Positions 14,236 through 21,788 of a stretch of 30,751 nucleotides of DNA are shown here, piece after piece. Location of the stretch: NCBI GenBank assembly GCA_040756655.1, contig JBFLYN010000038.1, forward strand, positions 1-30,751, given 5' to 3'. Below the pieces are notes generated by a model. It did no database searches and was not told the DNA's origin. It worked only from the letters and a program-made list of their open reading frames with translations. Position 1 is the first letter of the stretch, and each line of letters begins with the position of its first letter. A program made the position numbers and the translations under genes. The DNA comes from JBFLYN01 sp040756655 (GTDB lineage: Bacteria > Bacillota > Sulfobacillia > UBA8153).

Positions 14236-15888
14236 TCACTCCCGCTCGGTTACGTACCACTGCTCTGGGAAAATGGGGCCCAGGGTGGACACAGTAACCC
14301 CGCCGAGTTTGCTGTTGATGCCGATTACAAAGTGCGGGCTGAACATGAAAATGTAGGGCAATTCCTCGTTGAGCATAAGCTGGATTTCGTGGTATATGCG
14401 CCTGCGCTCGCCAGGGTCCAGCGTTACGCGCCCCTGTTCTAGGAGCTGGTCCAGTCGGGGGTTGGCATACTCCACATCGTTGAACCCCACCAGGTTGCCG
14501 GCGGCGTCCAGGCCGGCCCGGCTGTGAAAGAAGGGAAAGCAATCGGGATCTGGGTCCAGGTTCCAGCCGAGCATGTAAGCCTCGAACTTGGCCGTATCCA
14601 GGTAATTGGCGAGCAGTTCGGCCCACGGGAGAAAGCGCACCTTCACCTCTACCCCGACCCGTCGCCAGCTCTCTTCCACAGCCTTGAGTACCTGCTCGAT
14701 CCGGTAGTTCCCGGCGGCCGTCAACAACTGGAAACTCAGGCGCTCGCCCTGGTCGTTCTGGCGGACGCCATCAGAGCCGGTGGTCGCCCACCCGGCCTGT
14801 TCCAGCAGGCTGATGGCAGTCTCTGGGCTGTAGTCATAGGGATTTAGCCCCTCCACGCAATAAGCCCAGGACACCGGGGGGAGATTGGCATTGACCACAG
14901 TCGCGTGGCCGCCGTAGACTGCTTCCACAATGGCCGGGCGATCCAGGGCAAAGGCCAGCGCCTGGCGGACCCGCCGGTCCTGCAGGATGGGGTGGGTTTG
15001 CTTGAGTCCGATGTAGTAGTAACCGTTGGACGGCAGCTCCCAGAAATTCAGCCAGTCTCCGTGTTGCTGGCGGATGCGGGCAAACTCGTCCAAGGGGATG
15101 CCGGAGTTGCCCACCAGATCCACGGCCCTGGCCTCCAGGGCTGCCAGGGCCGCCCCGTCGTCCGGGTACAGGCGGAACCTTACCTCCCGGATCCAGGGCC
15201 CCTCGCCCCAGTAATGGGAGCTGGCCTTGAGCACAATGCTCTCGCCCTTCTTCCACTCGCCCAGCGTGTACGGGCCGGTGCCGATGGGACGGTCGTTGGC
15301 CGGGTGCTCCTTTAGCCTGGCCACTTCGGAACCGCCGAAGATGTGCTCGGGAATGATCCCCAGCACCAGCTTGCCCAAAAGCGGGGCCGACGGCTGGTTG
15401 AGTACCAGCTTGATCTCGTGGTCGCTGATGATCTCCACCCGGTCCACTACCCGGAGATCCGACCTTTTTACCCCGTTATAGTCAGGATGCTTGACCAGAT
15501 CATAGGTGAACTTCACGTCATTGGCGGTAAACAGCACGCCATCGTGCCAGTACACATCGTCGCGCAGGTTAAAGGTCCATTCCAGTCCATCTTTGGAGAA
15601 GGACCAGGACGTCGCCAGGGCGGGCACGGGCTCCAACCTTTCGTTCAGACGCACCAGTCCCTGAAAAATGCGGGAGTTCACCAGTTCCGACCCGGGGTCG
15701 GTGGCCAGTAGGGGGTTGAGGTAGACGGGCTCGCGGGATATGGCGTAGACCAGTTCGCCCTTGGTCTCGCGGATTTCCGTTCCCGGAGTACCGGGCGGCT
15801 CCTCGGCACCCGGGCCCGGTGTGCACGCCACCAGGAACAGGGCTAGTATAAGCAGGGCGGCCCATCTTGCGGAGCGACGCTTTGCCAT
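14236..15888 (-). CDS. oppA: Peptide-binding lipoprotein of an ABC importer (SBP family 5)
   Basis: A 550-residue extracytoplasmic substrate-binding protein (OppA/DppA class) that captures peptides, or sometimes other solutes such as nickel chelates, for the importer. The signal peptide is KRRSARWAALLILALF and the lipobox LVAC makes Cys22 the lipidated residue. Family marks are GELVYAISREPVYLNPLL at the start of the mature domain, LEWTFNLRDDVYWHDG, FTANDVKFTYDLV, RPIGTGPYTLGEW and the C-terminal ERRRIYHEIQLMLNEELPYI. ATG 15888 has AGGTG and GGAG at usable spacing; a GTG at 15894 is also in frame. The gene order SBP, oppD, oppF agrees with an opp locus, but the permeases are missing. Naming as oppA is by position and family only. 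Confidence 0.9.
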   Translation of the reverse strand: MAKRRSARWAALLILALFLVACTPGPGAEEPPGTPGTEIRETKGELVYAISREPVYLNPLLATDPGSELVNSRIFQGLVRLNERLEPVPALATSWSFSKDGLEWTFNLRDDVYWHDGVLFTANDVKFTYDLVKHPDYNGVKRSDLRVVDRVEIISDHEIKLVLNQPSAPLLGKLVLGIIPEHIFGGSEVARLKEHPANDRPIGTGPYTLGEWKKGESIVLKASSHYWGEGPWIREVRFRLYPDDGAALAALEARAVDLVGNSGIPLDEFARIRQQHGDWLNFWELPSNGYYYIGLKQTHPILQDRRVRQALAFALDRPAIVEAVYGGHATVVNANLPPVSWAYCVEGLNPYDYSPETAISLLEQAGWATTGSDGVRQNDQGERLSFQLLTAAGNYRIEQVLKAVEESWRRVGVEVKVRFLPWAELLANYLDTAKFEAYMLGWNLDPDPDCFPFFHSRAGLDAAGNLVGFNDVEYANPRLDQLLEQGRVTLDPGERRRIYHEIQLMLNEELPYIFMFSPHFVIGINSKLGGVTVSTLGPIFPEQWYVTERE

Positions 15889-16056
15889 GATCACCTGCTC
15901 CTTTGTGCGTAGTCAAGAATGACTGGTGGGAGAGGAACCGCTTTCAGGGCACCCTACCCACAGGTATCATCTATTTGCCACAGGAGCAGTATCTTCCTCC
16001 CTGGTGCCAAAAATCCCCTGCTGGCAACGGGTGTCCACCGCACGGCAGAAGCAGTT

Positions 16057-16098
16057 GGAGGCGGGGGCCAGGCTGGTCTGCCCGGAAGGCCCGCCTCC
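16057..16098 (-). terminator. Large inverted repeat after tldE
   Basis: GGAGGCGGGGGCC (16057-16069) pairs with GGCCCGCCTCC (16088-16098) across an 18-base loop, a few bases past the tldE stop. No T-tract follows on the minus strand. The remaining spacer to oppA (15889-16056) shows no clear gene or promoter. It may act as a terminator or as a processing stem between the two transcripts. Confidence 0.4.
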
Positions 16099-16103
16099 CG
16101 CTG

Positions 16104-17438
16104 CTAGTGGGTGGTTACGCCGGTGAACAAGAAGCTCCCGGCCTTCAGGGCCGGCACGTACATGCCGCCGTGCATCCCGCACCAGCGCGCGTCCCGCCCG
16201 ATGGCCTCCACATGGTTGAGAGTCTCCACCACGGTGTGGGTGTAGCGCAGGTTCTTGGTGGCCGACACCAGCCGACCATTCTCCACCAGGAAGGTCCCGT
16301 CTCGGGTAAGCCCGGTGACCAAGGTCCGCATGGGATGGACCATACGGTGATACCAAAAACGGGTAACCAGCAGCCCACGTTCGGTAGAGGCAATCATGTG
16401 TTCCAGGCTAGAGTCACCAGTCTCCATGAACACGTGAGTGGGCAGGGCGCTCATACCGTACCCGCGCGGTGATACGGCATGGCCGGTGGACCGGGCGCCG
16501 GGCAAGCCAGCTGCCGTGCTCCGGCTGTGAACCACGTTCTTGATGACGCCCCTCTGTATGAGGTCAACCCGCTCTTTGGGGGTACCCTCGGCATCGAAAG
16601 GCACCGGGGCTCCCCGGGGGTCCAGCCCATCGTCCCACAAGGAGATGTTTTCACCCACCAGTTTCTGCCCGATGAGCCGGGCTATGGGACTGCGACCGTC
16701 CTTGACGGCATCACCACTAAACCCCATGGTGATACCCGAAAGGAAGGTGGCCACGGCCTCGGGCTCCAAGATCACCGTATATCGTCCCGGTTCGATTTCC
16801 ACCTGGTCGCGGTTGAGCAGGCACTTCTCCTGGGCGCGGCGGGCCGTCTCGTCCACTTGGAGGTCGCGTGCGGCCGCGGCCTGGTGCGACGCGTATCCCG
16901 AGCCGTGCTCGGAACTGGTGACGAACATGGCTCCGGCCCGGGTATACCGGTGGTAGGCGGTGAGGCCGCAGGAATTGCCCAGCGCCAGCTCCCCGGCAGT
17001 AGACGCCAGAAAACCGGCCACCAGCAGCCCGGCTTCTTCTGCCCGTCCGGTCACCCGGGCGATGGCCAGCGCCCGCTGGCGGGGATCCTGGTTGGCCGTT
17101 TCCTCGTCGAAGGCCGCCACTGGTGGATACACCTGGGGTCCGGGAAAACCCGGGAAGTCCGGGTCGGGCCGGGAGTCGCTGGCCACGGCCATCGCCGTTT
17201 CCACCGTCTCCTTCAAGGCGTCTTCATCCAGGCGACTGGTGGAAGCTTGTCCCAGCTTCCCCTCCAGAGCTACCCGCACCGACACGCGCACGTCGGCTTC
17301 GGCCACGTGCTGGTGAATGACGTTGTTGGCCACCCGGGTGAGTTCGGTGTCACTTCGTTGGATGGACACCTCGGTCTGGTCGGCGCCGGAAAGGCTCAGG
17401 GCCCGCTGTACCAAGTCCATGATGCGATCCTGTCCCAT
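16104..17438 (-). CDS. tldE: TldE/PmbA-like subunit of the TldD/TldE metalloprotease
   Basis: The TldD/E heterodimer degrades unfolded peptides through a narrow channel and also processes some ribosomally made peptides. TldE lacks the zinc site and completes the active chamber. This 444-residue protein shows the shared fold: an N-terminal TELTRVANNVIHQHVAEADV segment, EPGRYTVILEPEAVATFLSG in the middle, SLWDDGLDPRGAPVPFDAEG, then LPGARSTGHAVSPRGYG and a C-terminal GMYVPALKAGSFLFTGVTTH. No HExxxH motif occurs in it, as expected for TldE. ATG 17438 shares one base with the tldD stop (TGATG), indicating coupled translation and equal dosage. The frame extends upstream into tldD sequence without sense. 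Confidence 0.91.
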   Translation of the reverse strand: MGQDRIMDLVQRALSLSGADQTEVSIQRSDTELTRVANNVIHQHVAEADVRVSVRVALEGKLGQASTSRLDEDALKETVETAMAVASDSRPDPDFPGFPGPQVYPPVAAFDEETANQDPRQRALAIARVTGRAEEAGLLVAGFLASTAGELALGNSCGLTAYHRYTRAGAMFVTSSEHGSGYASHQAAAARDLQVDETARRAQEKCLLNRDQVEIEPGRYTVILEPEAVATFLSGITMGFSGDAVKDGRSPIARLIGQKLVGENISLWDDGLDPRGAPVPFDAEGTPKERVDLIQRGVIKNVVHSRSTAAGLPGARSTGHAVSPRGYGMSALPTHVFMETGDSSLEHMIASTERGLLVTRFWYHRMVHPMRTLVTGLTRDGTFLVENGRLVSATKNLRYTHTVVETLNHVEAIGRDARWCGMHGGMYVPALKAGSFLFTGVTTH

Positions 17439-18874
17439 CACTGGCCCACACCTACCTTTACGCCGGTAAAGCGGGCCGGCGCTGCCCCGTGACCCACGTG
17501 GGCCACCTGGCCGGGCTGGCCTTTGCCACAGCTGGGTAAGCCCCAGACCTGCCAGCCGTCGCCGGCAACGGCATCGCAGTTGCGCCAAAAATCCAGGGTG
17601 CGCCCGGTATAAGTGGGGTTACGGTACATCCTCCCGCGGGCCCCGTCCCGGATTTCCCATGCCATCTCGGGGCCGAACTGGAAGTTGGTCCGCATGTCGT
17701 CGATGCTGCCCGATCCGATGCCTTCCATGAGGATCCCCTGCTTGGTATCGCTGATGATCTCGCAGGTGGTCCAGTCACCGGGTTCGAGGTTGACGTTGGT
17801 CATGCGCACCAGGGGGATCTTGTTCCAGTTGGTGGCCCGGGCCGCCCCCATGCTTTCTTGTCCCAAGAGGGATGCCGTTTCCCGGGAAGTGAGGTAGCCC
17901 ACGAAAACCCCATTCTTGACAATGTCCACGCGCCGGGCGGGGATACCCTCGTCGTCATAGCCGAAGCTGCCCAGCCCCCCGGGGATGGTGGCGTCGGCGG
18001 TGAGGTTGACGTGCCCGGCCGCGTATTCCAGGTTACCCAGGTGATTGGGCGTAAGAAAGGAAGCCCCGGCCATGCTGATCTCCCAGCCCAGCACCCGGTC
18101 GAGCTCGATGGGATGACCCACCGTCTCGTGAACATGCAAGGCCAGGCAAGAACCATCCAAGATCAGGTCGGTGGTGACACTGGGACATGCTTCCGCCTCG
18201 AGCAGCGCCACGGCCTCGGTGGCCACGCGTTCGGCCTCTTGCTCCAACCCGAGACCCTCCACGAACTCAAACCCGGCCGTGGCGTGACCGCCGGTGCGGC
18301 CATTGGGGTAGGACCTGGTCTGGGATTCGCCCCCGTCGACTGCCGTGGCGGATATGGAAGCGCCCACTTCGGTGATGGCTTGCTGGATATAAGCGCCCTC
18401 GGTGCTGGCAAACACCTTGTCCTGCCGCTCGCACCGGATGTAACTAGCCGTGGTGCGCACGCCGGCCTTCTGTCTCATGAGGCGGTCGATGTCCAGGAGT
18501 AGCCCGGCGCGGTCCTCAACCTTCACGGAGAAGGGGTCTTTCTTGACCGGGGTAGAATAGGTGGCCACCACCGGTTCCACCTGGCCAAGCACTACGTCGT
18601 GCCGCTTGCACAAGGCACTGGCCCGGGCCAGGGCCACAGCTTTGGCGGCCACTTTTTCCACGGCTTCGGCGTCCAGGTCCGGGCTGGAGGCAAATCCCCA
18701 GGAGCCGTCGCACAGCACACGCACTCCGAAGCCCCGCGAGGTGTCGCGGCTAAGACCCGGGGTACCGCGCCTGACGTTGACGGTCTCCGAACGCGAGTCC
18801 ACCACCCGCACGTCGGCGTAAGCCGCACCGCGGCGACAGGCCGCATCCAGGGCCCGGTCGGTAAAGTCCCGCAT
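17438..18874 (-). CDS. tldD: TldD zinc metalloprotease subunit
   Basis: Catalytic subunit of the TldD/E protease. The zinc-binding HExxxH is HETVGH at 249-254, followed by the expected PIELDRVLG. The conserved third-ligand cysteine near the C-terminus is probably Cys449 in LPSCGKGQPGQ. Other family marks are YIQQAITEVGASISA, the AGASFLTPNHLG strand and a IKxGILMEGIGSGS-like stretch (380-390). ATG 18874 is preceded by AAGGGGG at about 6 bases; a second in-frame ATG 51 bases upstream lacks an SD. It is full length at 478 residues and overlaps tldE by one base. It is divergent from the YqhR-like gene across a 147-base region with weak promoter-like sequence only. Peptide turnover fits the neighbouring peptide uptake genes, though microcin-like maturation roles are known in the family. 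Confidence 0.94.
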   Translation of the reverse strand: MRDFTDRALDAACRRGAAYADVRVVDSRSETVNVRRGTPGLSRDTSRGFGVRVLCDGSWGFASSPDLDAEAVEKVAAKAVALARASALCKRHDVVLGQVEPVVATYSTPVKKDPFSVKVEDRAGLLLDIDRLMRQKAGVRTTASYIRCERQDKVFASTEGAYIQQAITEVGASISATAVDGGESQTRSYPNGRTGGHATAGFEFVEGLGLEQEAERVATEAVALLEAEACPSVTTDLILDGSCLALHVHETVGHPIELDRVLGWEISMAGASFLTPNHLGNLEYAAGHVNLTADATIPGGLGSFGYDDEGIPARRVDIVKNGVFVGYLTSRETASLLGQESMGAARATNWNKIPLVRMTNVNLEPGDWTTCEIISDTKQGILMEGIGSGSIDDMRTNFQFGPEMAWEIRDGARGRMYRNPTYTGRTLDFWRNCDAVAGDGWQVWGLPSCGKGQPGQVAHVGHGAAPARFTGVKVGVGQ

Positions 18875-19021
18875 GTGATTCCCCCTTTCTGATTCGGTAA
18901 TCGAAATATCTTTATGTTTCGGCATCGCGCCGGTCATTTCCTCTTTGGGTCGAGCCTGGGCGGAATATGGTCTTCCACCGTGGGGATGACTGATCATAGC
19001 CGGGAGAGGAGGAAGATCCCC

Positions 19022-19366
19022 ATGCGCGATCTGGTGTTTGCCAGCAGCGTCGCGGGCATGGCCGGCGCCACCGCCAAGGCACTCGTGAGCCATTTGGCCT
19101 TTCTCCTGGAGCTTACCAACGTGTCTTACCTTCACATGTTACAGCGCATCGTCTCCCAGGCGCCCCTGACCGCCACCGGGCCTAACCTGATGGTGGCAGC
19201 CATCGGGATTGTGGCCTTTGGTGGGCCTTTCGGGGTCCTCTTGGCGTACATCTACGTTCTTTCGGCCGGGACCACGGTTATCGCAAAGCGCTTGTTATGC
19301 GCCACGCACTGCACCAGGCTACGAAAACCTCTGGCTTTTGTCGGGAATGGGCAGGAGTTAGACTGA
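19022..19366 (+). CDS. YqhR-like membrane protein, apparently truncated
   Basis: The first 85 residues look like a conserved Bacillota integral membrane protein: one hydrophobic helix with AKALVSHLAFLLELTNVSYLH, then a second helix ending GPFGVLLAYIYVL. Related proteins, as I remember them, continue with one or two more helices. Here the remaining 29 residues are polar and basic (CATHCTRLRKPLAFVGNGQELD) and do not look like a membrane segment, suggesting an early stop or frameshift near 19275-19300. ATG 19022 has AGGAGG 9 bases upstream. It is the first gene of a rightward string and is followed 44 bases later by the methyltransferase. The family call is tentative; an intact small protein remains possible. 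Confidence 0.5.
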   Translation: MRDLVFASSVAGMAGATAKALVSHLAFLLELTNVSYLHMLQRIVSQAPLTATGPNLMVAAIGIVAFGGPFGVLLAYIYVLSAGTTVIAKRLLCATHCTRLRKPLAFVGNGQELD

Positions 19367-19410
19367 AGACACCGAATGTTCTTCTCCCAATCCAGGGAGG
19401 TGGAAAGGGC

Positions 19411-19938
19411 TTGTGGTGGGCATTCTTGGCACTCCTGGTGCTGGCCCTGGCCTCGGCCGCTTGGACCGGCCTGGTAGGCGGTATGTGGAGCCCGACTCCA
19501 GCCCGGGTGGTCCACGCCATGCTGGCCGCGGCCGGGCTTGAACCCGGTGAGACCCTCTATGACTTGGGAGCCGGGGACGGGCGCATCATCATGGCCGCCG
19601 CCAGGACTGGCGCCCGGGCCGTGGGAGTGGAGATCGACCCGCTCCGTTGCCTGTACATCAGGCTGAGGCTGCTCTGGTCCCGCCCGGGACAGGCCGAGCT
19701 GGTCAGGGCGGACTTCTTCCGGGTTGACCTGACCCCCGCCGATGTGGTCTGCACCTATCTCTCCCAGGGAGCCGTGGACCGGCTGTCCGTCAAGTTGGCC
19801 CATGAGCTCAAACCCACTGCGCGGGTGGTCTCCTACCGCCGACCGCTTCCGGGCTGGCCGCTTCTACACTACGATGCGGAAAACCAGGTGTACTGTTATG
19901 CCCCACCGGTCTCACAACGAGCTGCTCCCGCGTCCTGA
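19411..19938 (+). CDS. Membrane-anchored class I methyltransferase, FAM173-like
   Basis: A 175-residue SAM-dependent methyltransferase with one N-terminal hydrophobic helix (residues 1-24) and then SPTPARVVHAMLAAAGL. SAM motif I is DLGAGDGR (51-58), the acidic ribose-binding residue is in GVEIDP (72-77), and motif IV-like ADVVCTYL follows (110-117). The order (single TM, a TP-x-x-VV-x-x-ML helix, DLGxGDGR, a D-x-x-x-x-DL-x-x-ADVV-x-x-YL strand) is that of the FAM173 group, whose human members methylate lysines of mitochondrial carriers and of ATP synthase subunit c. TTG 19411 is chosen because GGGAGG is 10 bases upstream and the helix begins at once. Its end overlaps the flippase-like gene by 41 bases. 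The substrate is unknown; the FAM173 similarity is recognised by motif order only. Confidence 0.75.
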   Translation: MWWAFLALLVLALASAAWTGLVGGMWSPTPARVVHAMLAAAGLEPGETLYDLGAGDGRIIMAAARTGARAVGVEIDPLRCLYIRLRLLWSRPGQAELVRADFFRVDLTPADVVCTYLSQGAVDRLSVKLAHELKPTARVVSYRRPLPGWPLLHYDAENQVYCYAPPVSQRAAPAS

Positions 19939-20953
19939 TCGCGTACGTCTGGGCGTGTTCCTGTCCCTGGCCCTCAATGCCGCCGGGCTCTGGGTCCTTG
20001 CCTACATCCTTCCCTCCCGGGGTCGCATCCTGGAGACTCTGCGCAGCTTGTCCCGTCCCCACCTTCTGGTGGCGCTGGTCTTGGTGGTCATCTCCTGGTA
20101 TTGCGACGCCAGGCGTTTCCAGGCCCTGGCGGCAGCCTATCGCCATCGCCTGCCCGTGCCCGCCGCCCTCCAGGGCGTTCTGGCCGGCAACTTCCTGATC
20201 AACGTTACTCCCTTTTACCTGGGCGCCGGTCTTGCCCACATCCTGGTATTGCGGCGTCACGGAGGCTCGTGGTCCCAGAGCGCGGCCACCGTGGCGGGCG
20301 GGGGCATCATCGCCAACGCCGTGCAGCTGGCAGTGGCCCTAAGTGCCGTGGCCGTAGGGCACCGGCACCTGAGCCCGGCACTGCTAAGACTCCCACTCCT
20401 TTACCCGGTGCTGGGAGCCTACACCCTGGTTTTCGCAGGTATGCTGCTGGCTCTCAACCGGGTAGTGGACCTGGAAACCCGGCTGGCCCGTTACATTGCC
20501 CACCGTTACTGGGGCGGGCTGGCACGTATGGGAGTGGAGCTGACCCGGGGCTGGGGGAACCTCCGGTCCCAGCACAGCCGGGCCTTGCTGGTCACCATCA
20601 CCTGGTCGCTTCTGTACTTCCTCTCTTTTCACTCAGTGGCCTACGTACTGTGGAGGGGTCTGGGAGTGCAGCTTTCCTGGGCCAGTGTGATGATGCTGCA
20701 GATAATAATCTTCATCCTCTTTTCCATAGTGCCCACTCCAGGCGGAAGCGGTGCCCTTGAAGTGGGGGCCTTCGCCCTCTTGACCACGGTGGCTGCTCCA
20801 GAGTTGGTGGGGGCTTTCATCGTGCTGTGGCGGTCACTTACCTTCTACTTGAACCTGGTGGTCGGATGGGTGGCCATGACCGGGGTGCTCGCCGGAGGGC
20901 TGGCGCGGGTGGGTGCCGGGAAGGAGGAAACCCTGGACCCGGTTCCGAATTGA
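19898..20953 (+). CDS. Flippase-like integral membrane protein (UPF0104/YbhN, LPG synthase TM-domain family)
   Basis: A 351-residue polytopic membrane protein with about eight hydrophobic helices, of the lysylphosphatidylglycerol-synthetase transmembrane region / UPF0104 family, thought to move or bind lipid-linked molecules. Two conserved loops are clear: NFLINVTPFYLGAGLAHILV in the first half and IVPTPGGSGALEVGAFALL near the end. The aminoacyltransferase domain of true MprF is absent. ATG 19898 has AGGTG about 8 bases upstream and lies inside the methyltransferase gene, so the two are probably coupled. Charged residues (RARLARYIAHRYWG-like region) form a cytoplasmic loop in the middle. Function beyond the family is unknown. 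Confidence 0.88.
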   Translation: MPHRSHNELLPRPDRVRLGVFLSLALNAAGLWVLAYILPSRGRILETLRSLSRPHLLVALVLVVISWYCDARRFQALAAAYRHRLPVPAALQGVLAGNFLINVTPFYLGAGLAHILVLRRHGGSWSQSAATVAGGGIIANAVQLAVALSAVAVGHRHLSPALLRLPLLYPVLGAYTLVFAGMLLALNRVVDLETRLARYIAHRYWGGLARMGVELTRGWGNLRSQHSRALLVTITWSLLYFLSFHSVAYVLWRGLGVQLSWASVMMLQIIIFILFSIVPTPGGSGALEVGAFALLTTVAAPELVGAFIVLWRSLTFYLNLVVGWVAMTGVLAGGLARVGAGKEETLDPVPN

Positions 20954-20987
20954 GCCCAGTACTTCCAAAGGACCGGGGTGGATTTTC

Positions 20988-21488
20988 GTGTTTGCGGTAA
21001 AGCTGATTGACGCCAAGGACAAAGAGGAGCTTTACGCAGGACTCCGGCAGCAGTGCGCCGTCCTGCTCCACGGGGAGAGAGACTGGCTGGCCAACCTGGC
21101 CAACACCGCCTCGCTGGTCTATCACCTTTTGCCCGGCCTTAACTGGGCGGGATTCTACCTCTTCAGAAAGGGCCAGCTGGTGCTGGGGCCTTTCCACGGC
21201 AAGCCAGCGTGCGTGCGTATTGACCTGGGGCGGGGTGTATGCGGGACGGCTGCTTCTCGCCAGGAAACCGTGGTGGTGCCCGATGTGCACCAGTTCCCCG
21301 GACACATAGCCTGCGATGCCGCCTCCCGCTCGGAGGTGGTAGTACCTCTCCTTGCAGGCGAGCGGCTTTTGGGCGTATTGGACCTGGACAGCCCGGAATT
21401 GGAACGGTTTGACCATACAGACGCGCAAAAGCTTGAAGAACTGGCGCGGATGCTGGTAGACGGCTCGGACTGGCCGAACAACTGGTAG
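20988..21488 (+). CDS. msrC: Free methionine-(R)-sulfoxide reductase (GAF-type fRMsr)
   Basis: Reduces free L-methionine-(R)-sulfoxide to methionine in the cytoplasm, using thioredoxin-type reductants. It is a 166-residue single GAF domain. The three conserved cysteines of the family (84, 94 and 118 in E. coli) are all present as Cys75 in ACVRIDLG, Cys85 in GVCGTAAS and Cys109 in GHIACDAASRSE. The GRGVCGTA, PDVHQFPGHIACD and GVLDLDSP runs are diagnostic and separate it from signalling GAF domains. GTG 20988 follows GGGGTGGA at good spacing and starts a normal N-terminus. It begins 34 bases after the flippase-like gene on the same strand and ends 4 bases before a convergent small ORF. An oxidative-repair role in an anaerobe is plausible. 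Confidence 0.95.
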   Translation: MFAVKLIDAKDKEELYAGLRQQCAVLLHGERDWLANLANTASLVYHLLPGLNWAGFYLFRKGQLVLGPFHGKPACVRIDLGRGVCGTAASRQETVVVPDVHQFPGHIACDAASRSEVVVPLLAGERLLGVLDLDSPELERFDHTDAQKLEELARMLVDGSDWPNNW

Positions 21489-21492
21489 CCCG

Positions 21493-21672
21493 TTAGCCAG
21501 GTTCCCTCGGCCTTTTTTTCCGCTTTGCTTTCGCCCAGTCCTCTTGGGTACCGGCCACAAACACCACGTTTTTGGTGAAGGCCTCGAAGGCGGCAACGTC
21601 TCGCCGGGTTTCCTCGTCCAGCACCCGGGGCAGGCTTGTCCTTGGTCTGGCACCCTTGTGTAAGTAGATCAT
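21493..21672 (-). CDS. Small basic protein of unknown function (59 aa)
   Basis: A leftward frame of 59 residues, MIYLHKGARPRTSLPRVLDE onward, ending in a Lys/Arg run (KAKRKKRP). The N-terminal two thirds have a balanced helical composition (EETRRDVAAFEAFTK, then VVFVAGTQEDW) that looks coded rather than random. GGAGAA lies about 11 bases before the ATG. The stop is convergent with msrC, leaving 4 bases. I do not recognise a family. The antisense frame across its 5' part contains GGEIRTHDLL, a string often produced by translating tRNA genes backward, but no cloverleaf fits. It may be a real small gene or a chance frame. Confidence 0.45.
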   Translation of the reverse strand: MIYLHKGARPRTSLPRVLDEETRRDVAAFEAFTKNVVFVAGTQEDWAKAKRKKRPREPG

Positions 21673-21788
21673 GTGTTCGGATTTCTCCGCCGGGACTCTG
21701 GATTCCTCCCGCGTGTCCGGGGAATTTTGCGTCCCGGAACCCGGCGGGCCCGGGCGCGTCTGCAATGGTAGCCTGGGAGGTGGTACTC

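Noticed and set aside
15995..16012. Sigma-54 promoter (TTGGCAC on the minus strand) for oppA
   Set aside because: The -12 GC element is not at the required spacing.
21620..21700. Possible tRNA, because the minus frame reads GGEIRTHDLL, typical of a tRNA translated backward
   Set aside because: The expected T-arm around GTTCGGAT does not pair (only one or two of five pairs) and no acceptor stem was found. At most a degenerate remnant.
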